Assembly: GCF_014651935.1 (NCBI RefSeq)
Contig: NZ_BMXV01000001.1
Coordinates: 186,001-250,000 of the forward strand
Reading direction: 5' to 3'
Length of the DNA: 64,000 nt
Source: Marinobacter zhanjiangensis
Lineage (GTDB): Bacteria > Pseudomonadota > Gammaproteobacteria > Pseudomonadales > Oleiphilaceae
Positions 24,992-33,892 of the stretch are shown piece by piece (the first letter of the stretch is position 1; every line of letters begins with the position of its first letter). Under the pieces are notes generated by a model. The model worked only from the letters and a program-made list of their open reading frames with translations, ran no database searches and was not told the origin of the DNA. Both the position numbers and the translations under genes were made by a program.

Positions 24992-26140
24992 CTACAGAGA
25001 CCGCGAGATCACCTCTTTCATGATCTCGTTGGTACCGCCGTAAATCCGCTGAATGCGAGCATCGGTGTACATGCGTCCAATCATGTACTCGTTCATGTAG
25101 CCATAGCCACCGAACAACTGCAGACATTCGTCGACCACCCGGCACTGGTTCTCGCTGCCCCAGAGCTTGGCCATCGACGCTTTGGTGGTGTCCAGTTTTC
25201 CTTCCAGCATGTCTCCGACGCACTCGTCGACAAAGGCACGGCCCACCTTGATGGTGGTGGCAATTTCAGCCAGCTTGAACCTGGTATTCTGGAAGTCAGC
25301 AATGGGCTGACCAAAGGCGGTGCGCTCGCGTACATAATCCAGGGTTGCCCGGTAAGCCCCCTCCATGGCGGCCTGGGCACCAACGCCGATAAACAGACGC
25401 TCGTAAGGCAGATCCCCCATCAGCTGGAAGAACCCCTTGCCCTCAACACCTCCGAGCAACTGGCCTTCATGGACACGGACATCTTCGAAGAAGAGCTCCG
25501 CGGTGTCCTGAGCCTTCAAGCCGATCTTGTCCAGGACACGACCCACCTGGTAACCCGGCTGGTTTTCGGTCTCCACGACCATGATGGATATGCCCTTTGC
25601 GCCCTGGCTGGTATCCGTTTTCACGCACACCAGCACCACACCGGCCAGAAAGCCGTTGGAAATGAAGGTCTTCGAGCCATTGATTACATAGTGATCGCCA
25701 TCTTTCCTGGCATGTGTGCGAATGCTCTGCAGGTCCGACCCGGTACCGGGCTCGGTCATGGCGATGGCTCCCACCAGTTCACCCCGGGCCATACGCGGCA
25801 GATATTTTTCCTTCTGCTCATCGGTACCGTGGTTGAGGAAATAATGGGCCACAATGCTGTGAACGGAATGATTCAGACCTGTCAGTCCGCGTTTGCCCAT
25901 CTCTTCGGCAACCACCGCTTCATGACGGAAATCACCGCCAGCACCGCCGTACTGCTCGGGAATATCAGTGCACAGCAGGCCCATTTCACCGACCTTGCGC
26001 CACATTTCATGGCCCACATGGCCCTGTTTGCGGGCTTCTTCATCATGGGGTGCCACTTCGGCTTCCAAGAAACGACCCACGTTATCACGGAACATGGACA
26101 GTTCTTCGTCCTGCCAGCTCGGTGTCAGATCAATCGACAT
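24992..26140 (-). CDS. Acyl-CoA dehydrogenase, long/branched-chain (LCAD/IVD-like)
   Basis: A 382-residue flavoprotein of standard length, with AIAMTEPGTGSDLQ at about 126-139 and the C-terminal IYGGTNEIMKEVISRSL. The usual C-terminal Glu position is Gly (YGGTN), as in long-chain and isovaleryl dehydrogenases. Glu260 in AAMEGAYRAT aligns with the alternative catalytic Glu of those enzymes. It lies 28 nt after the racemase gene, so it probably oxidises the (S)-2-methylacyl-CoA that the racemase provides. Confidence 0.93.
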   Translation of the reverse strand: MSIDLTPSWQDEELSMFRDNVGRFLEAEVAPHDEEARKQGHVGHEMWRKVGEMGLLCTDIPEQYGGAGGDFRHEAVVAEEMGKRGLTGLNHSVHSIVAHYFLNHGTDEQKEKYLPRMARGELVGAIAMTEPGTGSDLQSIRTHARKDGDHYVINGSKTFISNGFLAGVVLVCVKTDTSQGAKGISIMVVETENQPGYQVGRVLDKIGLKAQDTAELFFEDVRVHEGQLLGGVEGKGFFQLMGDLPYERLFIGVGAQAAMEGAYRATLDYVRERTAFGQPIADFQNTRFKLAEIATTIKVGRAFVDECVGDMLEGKLDTTKASMAKLWGSENQCRVVDECLQLFGGYGYMNEYMIGRMYTDARIQRIYGGTNEIMKEVISRSL

Positions 26141-26168
26141 AATAGTGTCCTCGGTTCATAAAAACGGT

Positions 26169-27284
26169 TCACAGGGAGCGGATCAGATCATCCGGCACTC
26201 CCCACCTGGAGAGAATGCCGGTAGCATCTTCCTGCGGCGCAGTCGGTGCCTCCGGCGTATCCGAAGGAGTCCGACTGAAGCGTGGTGCCGGCGCGGGCTG
26301 GGTAAAGCCACCCGACTCCACGAAGGTATTGCGGGCCTGGTTATGGGGGTGCAGGGGCGCCTCGTCCCAGTCCAGCACCGGCGCAAAGCAGGCATCGGTA
26401 CCTTCCAGGATCTCACACCACTCGTCACGGGTGCGGGTGCGAAACACATCCGCCAGTTTCAACTTGAGCATGGGCCAGCGGCGAGGGTCCATCTGAGGCT
26501 GGAAGGCCTGCTGGTCCAGTCCACAGCGCTCAAGCAACTCGGCGTAGAATTTTGGTTCGATGGCGCCTACCGCTACATACCTCCCGTCAGCGCAGGTGTA
26601 GACGTCGTAGAAGTGGGCGCCACCATCCAGCATGTTCTCACCCCGATTGTTACTCCACTGCCCGGCCGCCCTGAAACCGTACATCATGGAAGACAGCAGG
26701 GCAGCGCCGTCGGTCATGGCGGCGTCCACCACCTGCCCCTTTCCAGAGCCGGTCGCCTCCAGCATTGCGGCCAGCACGCCCACGGTTAACAGCATGCCGC
26801 CGCCACCAAAATCTCCTACCAGATTCAGCGGGACCACCGGCGGCTCATCGGCACGACCAATAGCGTGCAGGGCGCCACTGATGGCGATGTAATTCATGTC
26901 ATGACCAGCGGCGTGAGCCAAAGGGCCATGCTGCCCCCAACCGGTCATGCGACCATAGACCAGTGCCGGATTGCGCGTCATGCATTCATCCGGGCCCAGC
27001 CCTATTTTTTCCATCACACCCGGGCGAAAGCCTTCAATCAGTGCGTCGGCTTTTTCAAGCAGCGCCAGTACCGCCTCTACGCCTTCCGGCTTCTTCAGGT
27101 CGAGACACACCGAAGTGCGATTCCGGGACAGAATGTCATATTTCCAGGCGCCGTCTTTGCCGGCGCCCGGCCGGTCGATGCGGATGACCTCGGCTCCCAT
27201 ATCCGCCAGCATCATGCCGCAGAATGGCGCCGGGCCCAAGCCAACCATTTCGATCACTCGCTTGCCAGTCAGTGGACCTGCCAT
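26169..27284 (-). CDS. Alpha-methylacyl-CoA racemase (CaiB/BaiF family)
   Basis: A 371-residue member of the family III CoA-transferase fold. The residues His128 (AGHDMNY), Asp158 (VGDFGGGG) and Glu243 (AIEPKFY) match the catalytic His/Asp/Glu of mycobacterial and mammalian alpha-methylacyl-CoA racemase in spacing and context. It is therefore called a racemase rather than a CoA transferase. It interconverts (R)- and (S)-2-methylacyl-CoA, a step needed for isoprenoid or sterol side-chain acids. It sits between DctP and acyl-CoA dehydrogenase genes in one operon. Confidence 0.88.
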   Translation of the reverse strand: MAGPLTGKRVIEMVGLGPAPFCGMMLADMGAEVIRIDRPGAGKDGAWKYDILSRNRTSVCLDLKKPEGVEAVLALLEKADALIEGFRPGVMEKIGLGPDECMTRNPALVYGRMTGWGQHGPLAHAAGHDMNYIAISGALHAIGRADEPPVVPLNLVGDFGGGGMLLTVGVLAAMLEATGSGKGQVVDAAMTDGAALLSSMMYGFRAAGQWSNNRGENMLDGGAHFYDVYTCADGRYVAVGAIEPKFYAELLERCGLDQQAFQPQMDPRRWPMLKLKLADVFRTRTRDEWCEILEGTDACFAPVLDWDEAPLHPHNQARNTFVESGGFTQPAPAPRFSRTPSDTPEAPTAPQEDATGILSRWGVPDDLIRSL

Positions 27285-27363
27285 TGTTTCCTCACATTAC
27301 CTTCGATACCAGGTGAACCGGGCCAACTCGGTGACCCGGTCAATAAAGGGCCAGCGCCGCTTG

Positions 27364-28530
27364 TCAGAGCCCGTGCTTCGACACATCCACTTTTGCGAAA
27401 ATTTCGTCGTAGTAGATCTCCGCAAGCTGATCCGCACTTTCAACGCCCTGCACCAGATCAACCCACTTGTCGAGCAACACTGCAAACTCGTCCAGCATCT
27501 CTTTACCCCGTTCAACGCCGTGGCGCTCCTGGTAATAGCCCACGATCGTTTCCAGATCTTCTTTCACGAACGCTTCGGTTGCTTCATGGAATTCCTTCGA
27601 GGCGTTGTGGATGTTGCCACCACTTTCACGTACCGCTTCCAGGGCTTCATCCTGGGTCTGTTCGTAACGCCATGGCGTAATGGCCGTAAGATAGGCGCCT
27701 GCACGGAGCATGGCCCGGCGCTGATCCTCGGACAGCGACCGCCACACATCCTGGTTGACGCTGGCACCGCTGGAGCCGGCGTAGATACCTCCGGGCAGAT
27801 CCACAGTCACGTCAGTAACCACTTCGGTGAGATTCAGGTTGGTGATTTCAGGCAGTGACGAAATGGTGCAGTCCAGGACGCCCTGACTGAGACCTTCACG
27901 AATTTCGCTTATGGTCATGGACACTGAGGAGCCGCCGAATTCCGACACCCAGCGGGACCAGTGGGACCCTGCGACCCGCATGCGCAAGCCCTCAAGATCT
28001 GCCGGCTCCACTACAGGTTCGTTGCATACCATGCCATAGCCGCTGCTGGCCACATTGCCCGTGTACACATGATTCTGGGCGGCAAGTTCCTGCATGCATT
28101 CGGGGCAATTGAAGAAAAGAAACTCCGTGACAGCCCCTTCGAAGGCATAGGTACCCATTCCGTTAAGCCGGTCACGATCGATGAGGTTCACCTGCATGGC
28201 AGATTCGTTGATCAGGTTGATATGAGGAAACTGGGCGGGAAAGTACACGGTCAGCAGGTAACCCACATCCGCCATACCGTCCCGTACACCCGCAGACACC
28301 TCGGAAGCACTCAGCAATGACATGGCAAAAATCTTGGCCGTGAGATCTCCGTCGGAGTATTCCTCCAGCTTGTCGGCCCATTCATGCACGGCCTTGTCGG
28401 CTTCCGAGCCGGCCGGATAGACCGATGCATAGGATAGTGTTCGGGCCTGGGCCGGCGCGGCCAGCAGCGCGGCAGTGAGAATGGATGCGGATACACCGCC
28501 GAGGGATAACAGGGATTTACGCGAAATCAT
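27364..28530 (-). CDS. dctP: TRAP transporter substrate-binding protein, four-Cys subfamily
   Basis: A 388-residue periplasmic DctP. The signal peptide ends at about AQA (residue 29). It shares with the proteins at 41211 and 44087 a CPEC motif (NCPECMQEL), a VCNEPV segment, LRMRV...HWSRW around the carboxylate-binding Arg, LDCTISS and a KVDVSKHGL tail. It has no permease genes beside it. It leads an operon with racemase and acyl-CoA dehydrogenase genes, suggesting that its ligand is a 2-methyl-branched acid. The leader carries AACAACAA. Confidence 0.92.
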   Translation of the reverse strand: MISRKSLLSLGGVSASILTAALLAAPAQARTLSYASVYPAGSEADKAVHEWADKLEEYSDGDLTAKIFAMSLLSASEVSAGVRDGMADVGYLLTVYFPAQFPHINLINESAMQVNLIDRDRLNGMGTYAFEGAVTEFLFFNCPECMQELAAQNHVYTGNVASSGYGMVCNEPVVEPADLEGLRMRVAGSHWSRWVSEFGGSSVSMTISEIREGLSQGVLDCTISSLPEITNLNLTEVVTDVTVDLPGGIYAGSSGASVNQDVWRSLSEDQRRAMLRAGAYLTAITPWRYEQTQDEALEAVRESGGNIHNASKEFHEATEAFVKEDLETIVGYYQERHGVERGKEMLDEFAVLLDKWVDLVQGVESADQLAEIYYDEIFAKVDVSKHGL

Positions 28531-28548
28531 GTGGACCTCCTGATCTTT

Positions 28549-28556
28549 TTGTTGTT
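28549..28556 (-). promoter_or_regulatory. AACAACAA leader motif
   Basis: On the minus strand AACAACAA lies about 10 nt upstream of the AGGAGG of the dctP gene starting at 28530. It is a full match to the AAnAAnAA pattern. Confidence 0.5.
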
Positions 28557-28618
28557 GTACCGGTATCGGGGCAACGTAGTCTCAAGATCAGTGTAGGTAG
28601 CCACCAGGGGCCTCACCA

Positions 28619-28634
28619 TCGTCGGAACCGACGA
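28619..28634 (-). promoter_or_regulatory. Regulon palindrome, site 7 (fully symmetric)
   Basis: TCGTCGGAACCGACGA is a perfect 16-bp palindrome including the spacer. TACACT (28590-28595) begins 23 nt after it on the minus strand, giving a good -10 for the dctP-racemase-dehydrogenase operon. Confidence 0.88.
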
Positions 28635-28679
28635 ACTGTTCACAGTAGCCAGTCCGTGTCCGACGATGGCATCTATCCG

Positions 28680-29534
28680 CTACAGACGGAGTTTTTCCAA
28701 CTGCTCCCGGATGTTATCGGTTATTGGTGCCGGCCGGTTGGTCGCCAGGTTCACCACCACCATAACGCTGTTGCCAATGGCGTGGACGCCGTGACGGCTC
28801 TGGGCACCACCGGTCAGATGGAACGATGTGTTACCCACATGGCTCACTCCGGTTACCAGCTCCACAGGGGTGGAACTCGGACGGTAGTGGCCGTAGGTAA
28901 CGTCCAGGGCAGCAATCAACAGACCCAGGCCACCCATTTCGACACTCTGGAGAGTGCCAAACCGGGCCTGTTCCATATAGCGGGCAATCGCCGCTTCACT
29001 ACGCTGGCTGTCGGCATCCAGGTCAGCATAACGAGGGGTCAGCTCCCGGTGAACGGGAAACCGGGAGAAATCGTCGGCGTACTGGCTGTAACCTTCGTCG
29101 GGCATGGCAACCGGATCAGCATCCACATCCGCCCGAAAGCTGCTGTAGATATGCTCCGGCAGGGCCACGCGCTCATGGTTCAGGAAGGCACCCAACCAGA
29201 CGTCCTGAATGCCCACAAGCTCATCGTTCTGGTGCAACTCGGTGCGCATATGGAGCCTGTCGTGATCAGCACCCGACACTGTCACCACAAAGTCTATGTT
29301 GCTGCCGTAGAAGCTCATTGCGTTGAACTGGGTAATCGCCCGCAAAGGCCGCAGCCGCTCAGTGTCAGAAAACCAGGCGTCCGGCCCGAAACGTTTGACC
29401 AGCGCCTGCATCCGGGCCTCAATATGCAGCTGATACGCCCGTGAATTGTTCACATGGCGCCAGGTGTCCTGGTCGGTATAACGGGGGGTCAGGATGCCGC
29501 GGAATACGGCACCGGGTTGTGATTCTGCATTCAT
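28680..29534 (-). CDS. Acyl-CoA thioesterase-like double hotdog protein
   Basis: A 284-residue protein of two 4HBT hotdog halves. The first half has TPRYTDQDTWRHVNNSRAY, the usual YxDxDxxxHVNN active-site pattern. The second has TPRYADLDADSQRSEAA, where HVNN is lost, so probably only one half is catalytic. Start at 29534 (MNAESQ) is chosen because the longer reading from 29678 would cross the palindrome promoter. It is a solitary gene. It may release free acids or recycle CoA when the many ligases trap it. Confidence 0.88.
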   Translation of the reverse strand: MNAESQPGAVFRGILTPRYTDQDTWRHVNNSRAYQLHIEARMQALVKRFGPDAWFSDTERLRPLRAITQFNAMSFYGSNIDFVVTVSGADHDRLHMRTELHQNDELVGIQDVWLGAFLNHERVALPEHIYSSFRADVDADPVAMPDEGYSQYADDFSRFPVHRELTPRYADLDADSQRSEAAIARYMEQARFGTLQSVEMGGLGLLIAALDVTYGHYRPSSTPVELVTGVSHVGNTSFHLTGGAQSRHGVHAIGNSVMVVVNLATNRPAPITDNIREQLEKLRL

Positions 29535-29604
29535 GATGTGACGGAATTCCTGTAAACAATTGGATCTCAAGCATCCATATTCCCACCCGGTTTCGCAACC
29601 TGCT

Positions 29605-29620
29605 TCGTCGTAAGCGACGA
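29605..29620. promoter_or_regulatory. Regulon palindrome, site 8
   Basis: TCGTCGTAAGCGACGA lies between the divergent thioesterase and nitroreductase genes. GAATAT (29577-29582) begins 22 nt away toward the thioesterase. Toward the nitroreductase the nearest good -10 (GATAAT, 29659-29664) is 38 nt away, an exception to the rule. Confidence 0.8.
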
Positions 29621-29698
29621 TTGCCAACCGGTCCGGCGGGCGCCACCATGGCTTGATTGATAATGCCACAAGAAACACTCCACCAGGGAGAACCGTCC

Positions 29699-30385
29699 AT
29701 GAGAAGCAAGGCCAGCACCGTTACCGAAGCCGTCGATACCCGTATGTCAGTGCGCGGTTTTACCGACCAGCCCGTAGACGGCGCCGTTATCCGCCGGGTG
29801 CTGGAAAAGGCCGCACGATCACCCTCCGGCGGGAACGTCCAGCCATGGCAACTCTATGTCGTGGGCGGCGACGACCTCAAAGCCTTCAAGGAGCTCATGG
29901 CCACCCGGGTGCAGGAGGCGCCAAAGGGCGAGGACCCGGAATACAATGTCTACCCCCAGGGCCTGAAGGCGCCCTACCGGGACTATCGCTTCCAGGTGGG
30001 GGAAGACATGTACGGGCTGCTGGGCATCCCCCGGGAAGACAAAGCCGCCCGCATGGGCTGGTTTGCCCGCAACTACCAGTTCTTTGGTGCTCCGCTGGCG
30101 CTGTTCTGCTATGTGGACCGGCAGATGGGCCCGCCCCAGTGGTCGGACCTGGGTATGTTCCTGCAGACGGTCATGCTGCTGCTTCGCGAGGAGGGCCTGG
30201 ACTCATGCGCACAGGAATGCTGGAGTCTGTATCACCAAACCCTGAAGGAATTCCTCGATCCTCAAGAAGACCTCATGCTGTTTACCGGCATGTCCATCGG
30301 TTACATGGATGAAGATGACCCGGTTAACCAGCTCCGCACCCGCCGCGCCTCATTGGACGAATTCGCCCGCTTCCGGGGTATCTGA
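29699..30385 (+). CDS. Nitroreductase family flavoprotein
   Basis: A 228-residue FMN-dependent reductase. The N-terminal RMSVRGFTDQPVD and RSPSGGNVQPWQLYVV are the FMN-phosphate-binding segments of the family, and a GLDSCAQE segment lies near the C-terminal third. Start at 29699 follows AGGGAG. The family reduces nitro groups, quinones or enones with NAD(P)H; the true substrate is unknown. Under the same palindrome as acyl-CoA genes, it may reduce an unsaturated or quinoid intermediate (inference). Confidence 0.9.
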   Translation: MRSKASTVTEAVDTRMSVRGFTDQPVDGAVIRRVLEKAARSPSGGNVQPWQLYVVGGDDLKAFKELMATRVQEAPKGEDPEYNVYPQGLKAPYRDYRFQVGEDMYGLLGIPREDKAARMGWFARNYQFFGAPLALFCYVDRQMGPPQWSDLGMFLQTVMLLLREEGLDSCAQECWSLYHQTLKEFLDPQEDLMLFTGMSIGYMDEDDPVNQLRTRRASLDEFARFRGI

Positions 30386-30414
30386 GACAGCCACCGACCA
30401 CCACCAGCCCCGCT

Positions 30415-30430
30415 TCGTCGGTTCGGACGA
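30415..30430 (+). promoter_or_regulatory. Regulon palindrome, site 9
   Basis: TCGTCGGTTCGGACGA precedes the beta-oxidation operon. TATTTC (30453-30458) begins 22 nt after it on the plus strand; the start codon is at 30493. Confidence 0.85.
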
Positions 30431-30492
30431 CGACAGCGGGGCTTGGTCACGCTATTTCTGACAGCAGCATTCAGACAGCAGGAGGAAAACAC

Positions 30493-31785
30493 ATGTCCGG
30501 ACTTTCCGCCGAACTCAAACAGGTTTTCAAGGAACACGGTGACCAGGCCCGCCCGGTCAATCAGGCCGCGGTATTGGGCGCCGGAATCATGGGCGGGGGT
30601 ATCACCATTACCAATGCCGCTCACGGTGTGCCGGTAATCATGAAGGACATCGCCCAGGAGCAACTGGACCTGGGCATGAAAACCGCGTCCAGCCAGGTAG
30701 ACCGGCTGATCAAGAAGGAGCAGATGACGCAGGAACAGGCGAGCCAGGTGCTGGCCACCATCGAGCCAACCCTGGAATACGAGGGCTTTGACAAGGTCGA
30801 TGGTGTCATCGAAGCGGTGGTGGAAAACCTCGGCCTAAAGCACAAGGTACTGGACCAGCTGGAAGCCGTGGTCCACGACGACACCCTGATTGCCACCAAT
30901 ACTTCCAGCCTGCGCATTGACGATATCGGCCAGCACATGAAGCACCCGCAACGCTTCGTGGGTATGCACTTCTTCAACCCGGTGCCGGTCATGCCGCTGG
31001 TGGAGATCATTCAGGGTACCCGCACCTCTGACGAGTCCGTCTCCACTGCCGTCACCTGGGCCCTGAAAATGGGCAAGACACCGATCGTGGTACAGGACTG
31101 CCCCGGCTTCCTGGTGAACCGCATCCTGACAGCCTACACACGGGCGTTCCTGCAGCTGGTCGAAAAAGGCGCCGACTTTGAACATGTGGACAGATCCATG
31201 GAAGCCTTTGGCTGGCCCATGGGCCCGGCCTACCTGGAAGATGTGATCGGTATCGACACCGGTAGCCACGTCTCCGACGTAATCTCTGCCGGTTACCCGG
31301 AGCGCATGCCACATATCGAGAATGATGCCTTCCGGCTGATGAAATCGAAAGATCGCCTCGGCCAGAAGAACGGCAAGGGCTTCTACGAATACACGCCGGA
31401 CGACAGCGGCCGACCCCAGAAGCATTCCAGCGCCGAAGCCCACGAGCTGCTGATGGAGATCCAGCCCGACGGCCAGAAGGATTTCAGTGTTGAGGAAATC
31501 CAGCAACGCATGATGCTGGCGATGATCACCGAAGCCGTACACTGCCTGGAAGACAAGGTCGTCAATTCCGCCGAAGAGCTGGATACAGCCCTGCTGATGG
31601 GCGTGGGCTTCCCCCGGGACAAGGGGGGCGCCATGCGCTATGCCGACAGCCTGGGCGCAAAGGCTATCCTGGAACAGTGTGAGCAGTACCGTCACCTGGG
31701 CATACAGTACGAACCAACTGCCACCATCCGCAAGCTGGCGGAAACCGGCGGCAGCTTCTACGACGAATTCCCCACGGGCAACTGA
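30493..31785 (+). CDS. 3-hydroxyacyl-CoA dehydrogenase (stand-alone, FadB C-terminal type)
   Basis: A 430-residue NAD-dependent dehydrogenase. The Rossmann motif GAGIMGGG lies at 29-36, the catalytic region is HFFNPVPVMPLVEI, and two 3HCDH C-terminal domains follow (PGFLVNRI... and ...GFPRDKGGAMRYADSLG). It resembles the dehydrogenase half of FadB/FadJ without the hydratase half; a separate crotonase follows 14 nt downstream. It is first in a four-gene operon with crotonase, acyl-CoA dehydrogenase and SDR genes. Confidence 0.94.
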   Translation: MSGLSAELKQVFKEHGDQARPVNQAAVLGAGIMGGGITITNAAHGVPVIMKDIAQEQLDLGMKTASSQVDRLIKKEQMTQEQASQVLATIEPTLEYEGFDKVDGVIEAVVENLGLKHKVLDQLEAVVHDDTLIATNTSSLRIDDIGQHMKHPQRFVGMHFFNPVPVMPLVEIIQGTRTSDESVSTAVTWALKMGKTPIVVQDCPGFLVNRILTAYTRAFLQLVEKGADFEHVDRSMEAFGWPMGPAYLEDVIGIDTGSHVSDVISAGYPERMPHIENDAFRLMKSKDRLGQKNGKGFYEYTPDDSGRPQKHSSAEAHELLMEIQPDGQKDFSVEEIQQRMMLAMITEAVHCLEDKVVNSAEELDTALLMGVGFPRDKGGAMRYADSLGAKAILEQCEQYRHLGIQYEPTATIRKLAETGGSFYDEFPTGN

Positions 31786-31799
31786 CAGGAGACGCGGCC

Positions 31800-32591
31800 A
31801 TGAGCTACGAACGCATTCATCTGGCCATTGAGGAAGGCATAGCCACCCTCACTCTGGACCAGCCCAAAACCATGAACGCCATGTCGGTGCCGCTTCAGGA
31901 GGAGGTTCGTGACGCCCTCCAGGAAATCAGAAGCCGCGATGACATCAAGGTACTGATTCTGACCGGAACCGGCAAAGCCTTCTGCTCCGGCGCCGATCTG
32001 GGCTCCATGAGCCCGGATTCCGACGGTCCCAGCCTGGGCATCCAGGTCAAGAACCTGATGGAAGACCTGTCCAACCCCATGGCCCTGGAACTGCGGGATC
32101 TGCCCTTCCCGGTGGTGTCGGCGGTCAACGGGGCCGCGGCCGGTGCCGGCGCCAGTATTGCCCTGGCGGCGGATATCGTGGTGGCGGGCAAGTCTGCCTA
32201 CTTTCTGTTCCCGTTCATTCCCAAACTGGGCATCCTGCCCGATCTCGGCGCAACCTGGATCCTGCCACGACTGATCGGCCGCGCCAGAGCCATGGCGGTC
32301 AGCCTTCTGGGAGAACGCATGTACGGAGACGATGCGGTCCGGGACGGTCTGATCTGGAAAGCCGTGCCCGACGAGGACCTGCAATCCGAAGCCATCGCCA
32401 TCGCAAGACGGCTGGCGGCGGGCCCCAATCACGCCGCTCCGGAACTGCGCCAGGCCTTCGACCGGGCTGATACCGCAACCCTCGCGGAACAGCTGGCCTA
32501 TGAGGCTGAGCGTCAACAGGGGCTGATCGACAGTCCGACCTTTCAGGAAGGGGTAATGGCCTTTCTGGAAAAGCGGGAGCCCAGATTCTAG
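31800..32591 (+). CDS. Enoyl-CoA hydratase/isomerase (PaaG-like crotonase)
   Basis: A 263-residue crotonase. The oxyanion loop is FCSGADLGSM, and the second region FIPKLGILPDLGATW has Asp in place of the hydratase Glu, as in PaaG-type isomerases. It follows the 3-hydroxyacyl-CoA dehydrogenase gene and precedes an ACAD11-like dehydrogenase. It may act as isomerase on unsaturated acyl-CoAs, or as a hydratase of an atypical kind. Confidence 0.92.
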   Translation: MSYERIHLAIEEGIATLTLDQPKTMNAMSVPLQEEVRDALQEIRSRDDIKVLILTGTGKAFCSGADLGSMSPDSDGPSLGIQVKNLMEDLSNPMALELRDLPFPVVSAVNGAAAGAGASIALAADIVVAGKSAYFLFPFIPKLGILPDLGATWILPRLIGRARAMAVSLLGERMYGDDAVRDGLIWKAVPDEDLQSEAIAIARRLAAGPNHAAPELRQAFDRADTATLAEQLAYEAERQQGLIDSPTFQEGVMAFLEKREPRF

Positions 32592-32614
32592 GGCCGTAAC
32601 CAGAGGAGCTGGCC

Positions 32615-33889
32615 ATGTGGAGCTTTGAGACAGACCCGGATTTCCAGCAGGAGCTGGACTGGATCAACCAGTTTGTCCGGGACGAGGTGGAGCCGCTGGA
32701 CCATGTATTGGGCAGCCAGTGGAACATTCATGACCCGGAGTTTCAGCGCCTGGTAAGACCACTGCAGAAGCAGGTGCAGGAGCGCGGACTCTGGGCCTGC
32801 CATCTGGGACCGGAACTGGGCGGCAAGGGCTACGGCCAGCTCAAGCTGGCCCTGATGAACGAGCAGTTCGGCCGTTCCCGATTCGGCCCGATCGTATTCG
32901 GCTCCCAGGCCCCGGATACGGGCAACGCCGAAATACTTGCCCATTACGGCACCCCGGAACAGAAGAAACGGTTCCTCGACCCGCTGCTGGATAACGAGAT
33001 CGTCTCCTGCTTTACCATGACCGAGCCCCAGGGCGGTGCCGATCCATTGGTGCTGGAAGCCTCGGCGGTCCGGGAAGACCACGAATGGGTGATCAACGGC
33101 GAGAAGTGGTTTGCCTCCAACGCCCGTTTCGCCAGCTTTTTCATCATCATGGCGGTGACCGACCCGGATGCGCCGCCCTATCGGCGGATGTCCATGTTCA
33201 TCGTGCCGGCGGATACCCCGGGTATCGAAATTGTCCGCAATTACGGCTTTTATGGTGAGCCCCAGGACACCCACGCCCACCTGCGCTGGACGAGCGTCCG
33301 GGTGCCGGCCGAGAACATGCTGGGGGAACAGGGGGATGCCTTTGTGGTGGCACAGGTTCGCCTCGGCGGAGGTCGCATGCACCACGCCATGCGTACCCTG
33401 GCCCAGGCCACCCGGGCCTTCGACATGATGTGCGAGCGGGCGGTGTCACGCTTCACCAAGGGTGAGCAGCTGTCAAAGAAACAGATGGTGCAGGAAAAAA
33501 TCGCCGACTCCTGGGTGGAGCTGCGCCAGTTCCGCCTGCTGATTCTGGAAACTGCCTGGCTGCTGGATCAGGGCCATGACTACAAGGCCACCCGCAAGAA
33601 CATTGCGGCCGTGAAAACGGTCATGCCGCGGATCCTCAACGAGATTGCCGCCCGCGCCCTGCAGATCCATGGCTCACTGGGCATATCCCACGACATGCCT
33701 TTTGCCGAATGGATCATCAATTCCTTTCATGTGGGCCTGGCGGACGGGCCCACGGAAGTGCACAAGGTTACCGTCGCCCGGGAAGTCCTCAAGGCGGTAC
33801 AACCGGCCGAGGGTCCATTCCCGGATTACCTGAAGTCCGAGCAGGTGCGCCGGGCCCGGGAAAAGTTCGGTCTCGACGGGGAGGGCTGA
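32615..33889 (+). CDS. Acyl-CoA dehydrogenase, ACAD10/ACAD11-like
   Basis: A 424-residue dehydrogenase. The segments FTMTEPQGGADP, AQVRLGGGRMHHAMR and the C-terminal LADGPTEVHKVTVARE resemble the dehydrogenase domain of ACAD11, with Asp rather than Glu in the C-terminal catalytic position. In animals this domain is fused to an APH kinase that handles 4-hydroxyacids; here kinases of that family are separate genes (2482, 37255, 56719). It sits in the beta-oxidation operon between crotonase and SDR genes. Confidence 0.92.
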   Translation: MWSFETDPDFQQELDWINQFVRDEVEPLDHVLGSQWNIHDPEFQRLVRPLQKQVQERGLWACHLGPELGGKGYGQLKLALMNEQFGRSRFGPIVFGSQAPDTGNAEILAHYGTPEQKKRFLDPLLDNEIVSCFTMTEPQGGADPLVLEASAVREDHEWVINGEKWFASNARFASFFIIMAVTDPDAPPYRRMSMFIVPADTPGIEIVRNYGFYGEPQDTHAHLRWTSVRVPAENMLGEQGDAFVVAQVRLGGGRMHHAMRTLAQATRAFDMMCERAVSRFTKGEQLSKKQMVQEKIADSWVELRQFRLLILETAWLLDQGHDYKATRKNIAAVKTVMPRILNEIAARALQIHGSLGISHDMPFAEWIINSFHVGLADGPTEVHKVTVAREVLKAVQPAEGPFPDYLKSEQVRRAREKFGLDGEG

Positions 33890-33892
33890 GCC

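Noticed and set aside
26169..27284. CoA-transferase reading of the CaiB-family gene
   Set aside because: The His/Asp/Glu set and the [11 protein letters not shown] context match alpha-methylacyl-CoA racemases better; not fully excluded.
28655..28675. Possible seventeenth palindrome (TCGTCGGACACGG on the minus strand)
   Set aside because: Only one half-site matches; the second arm does not read GACGA at the N6 distance.
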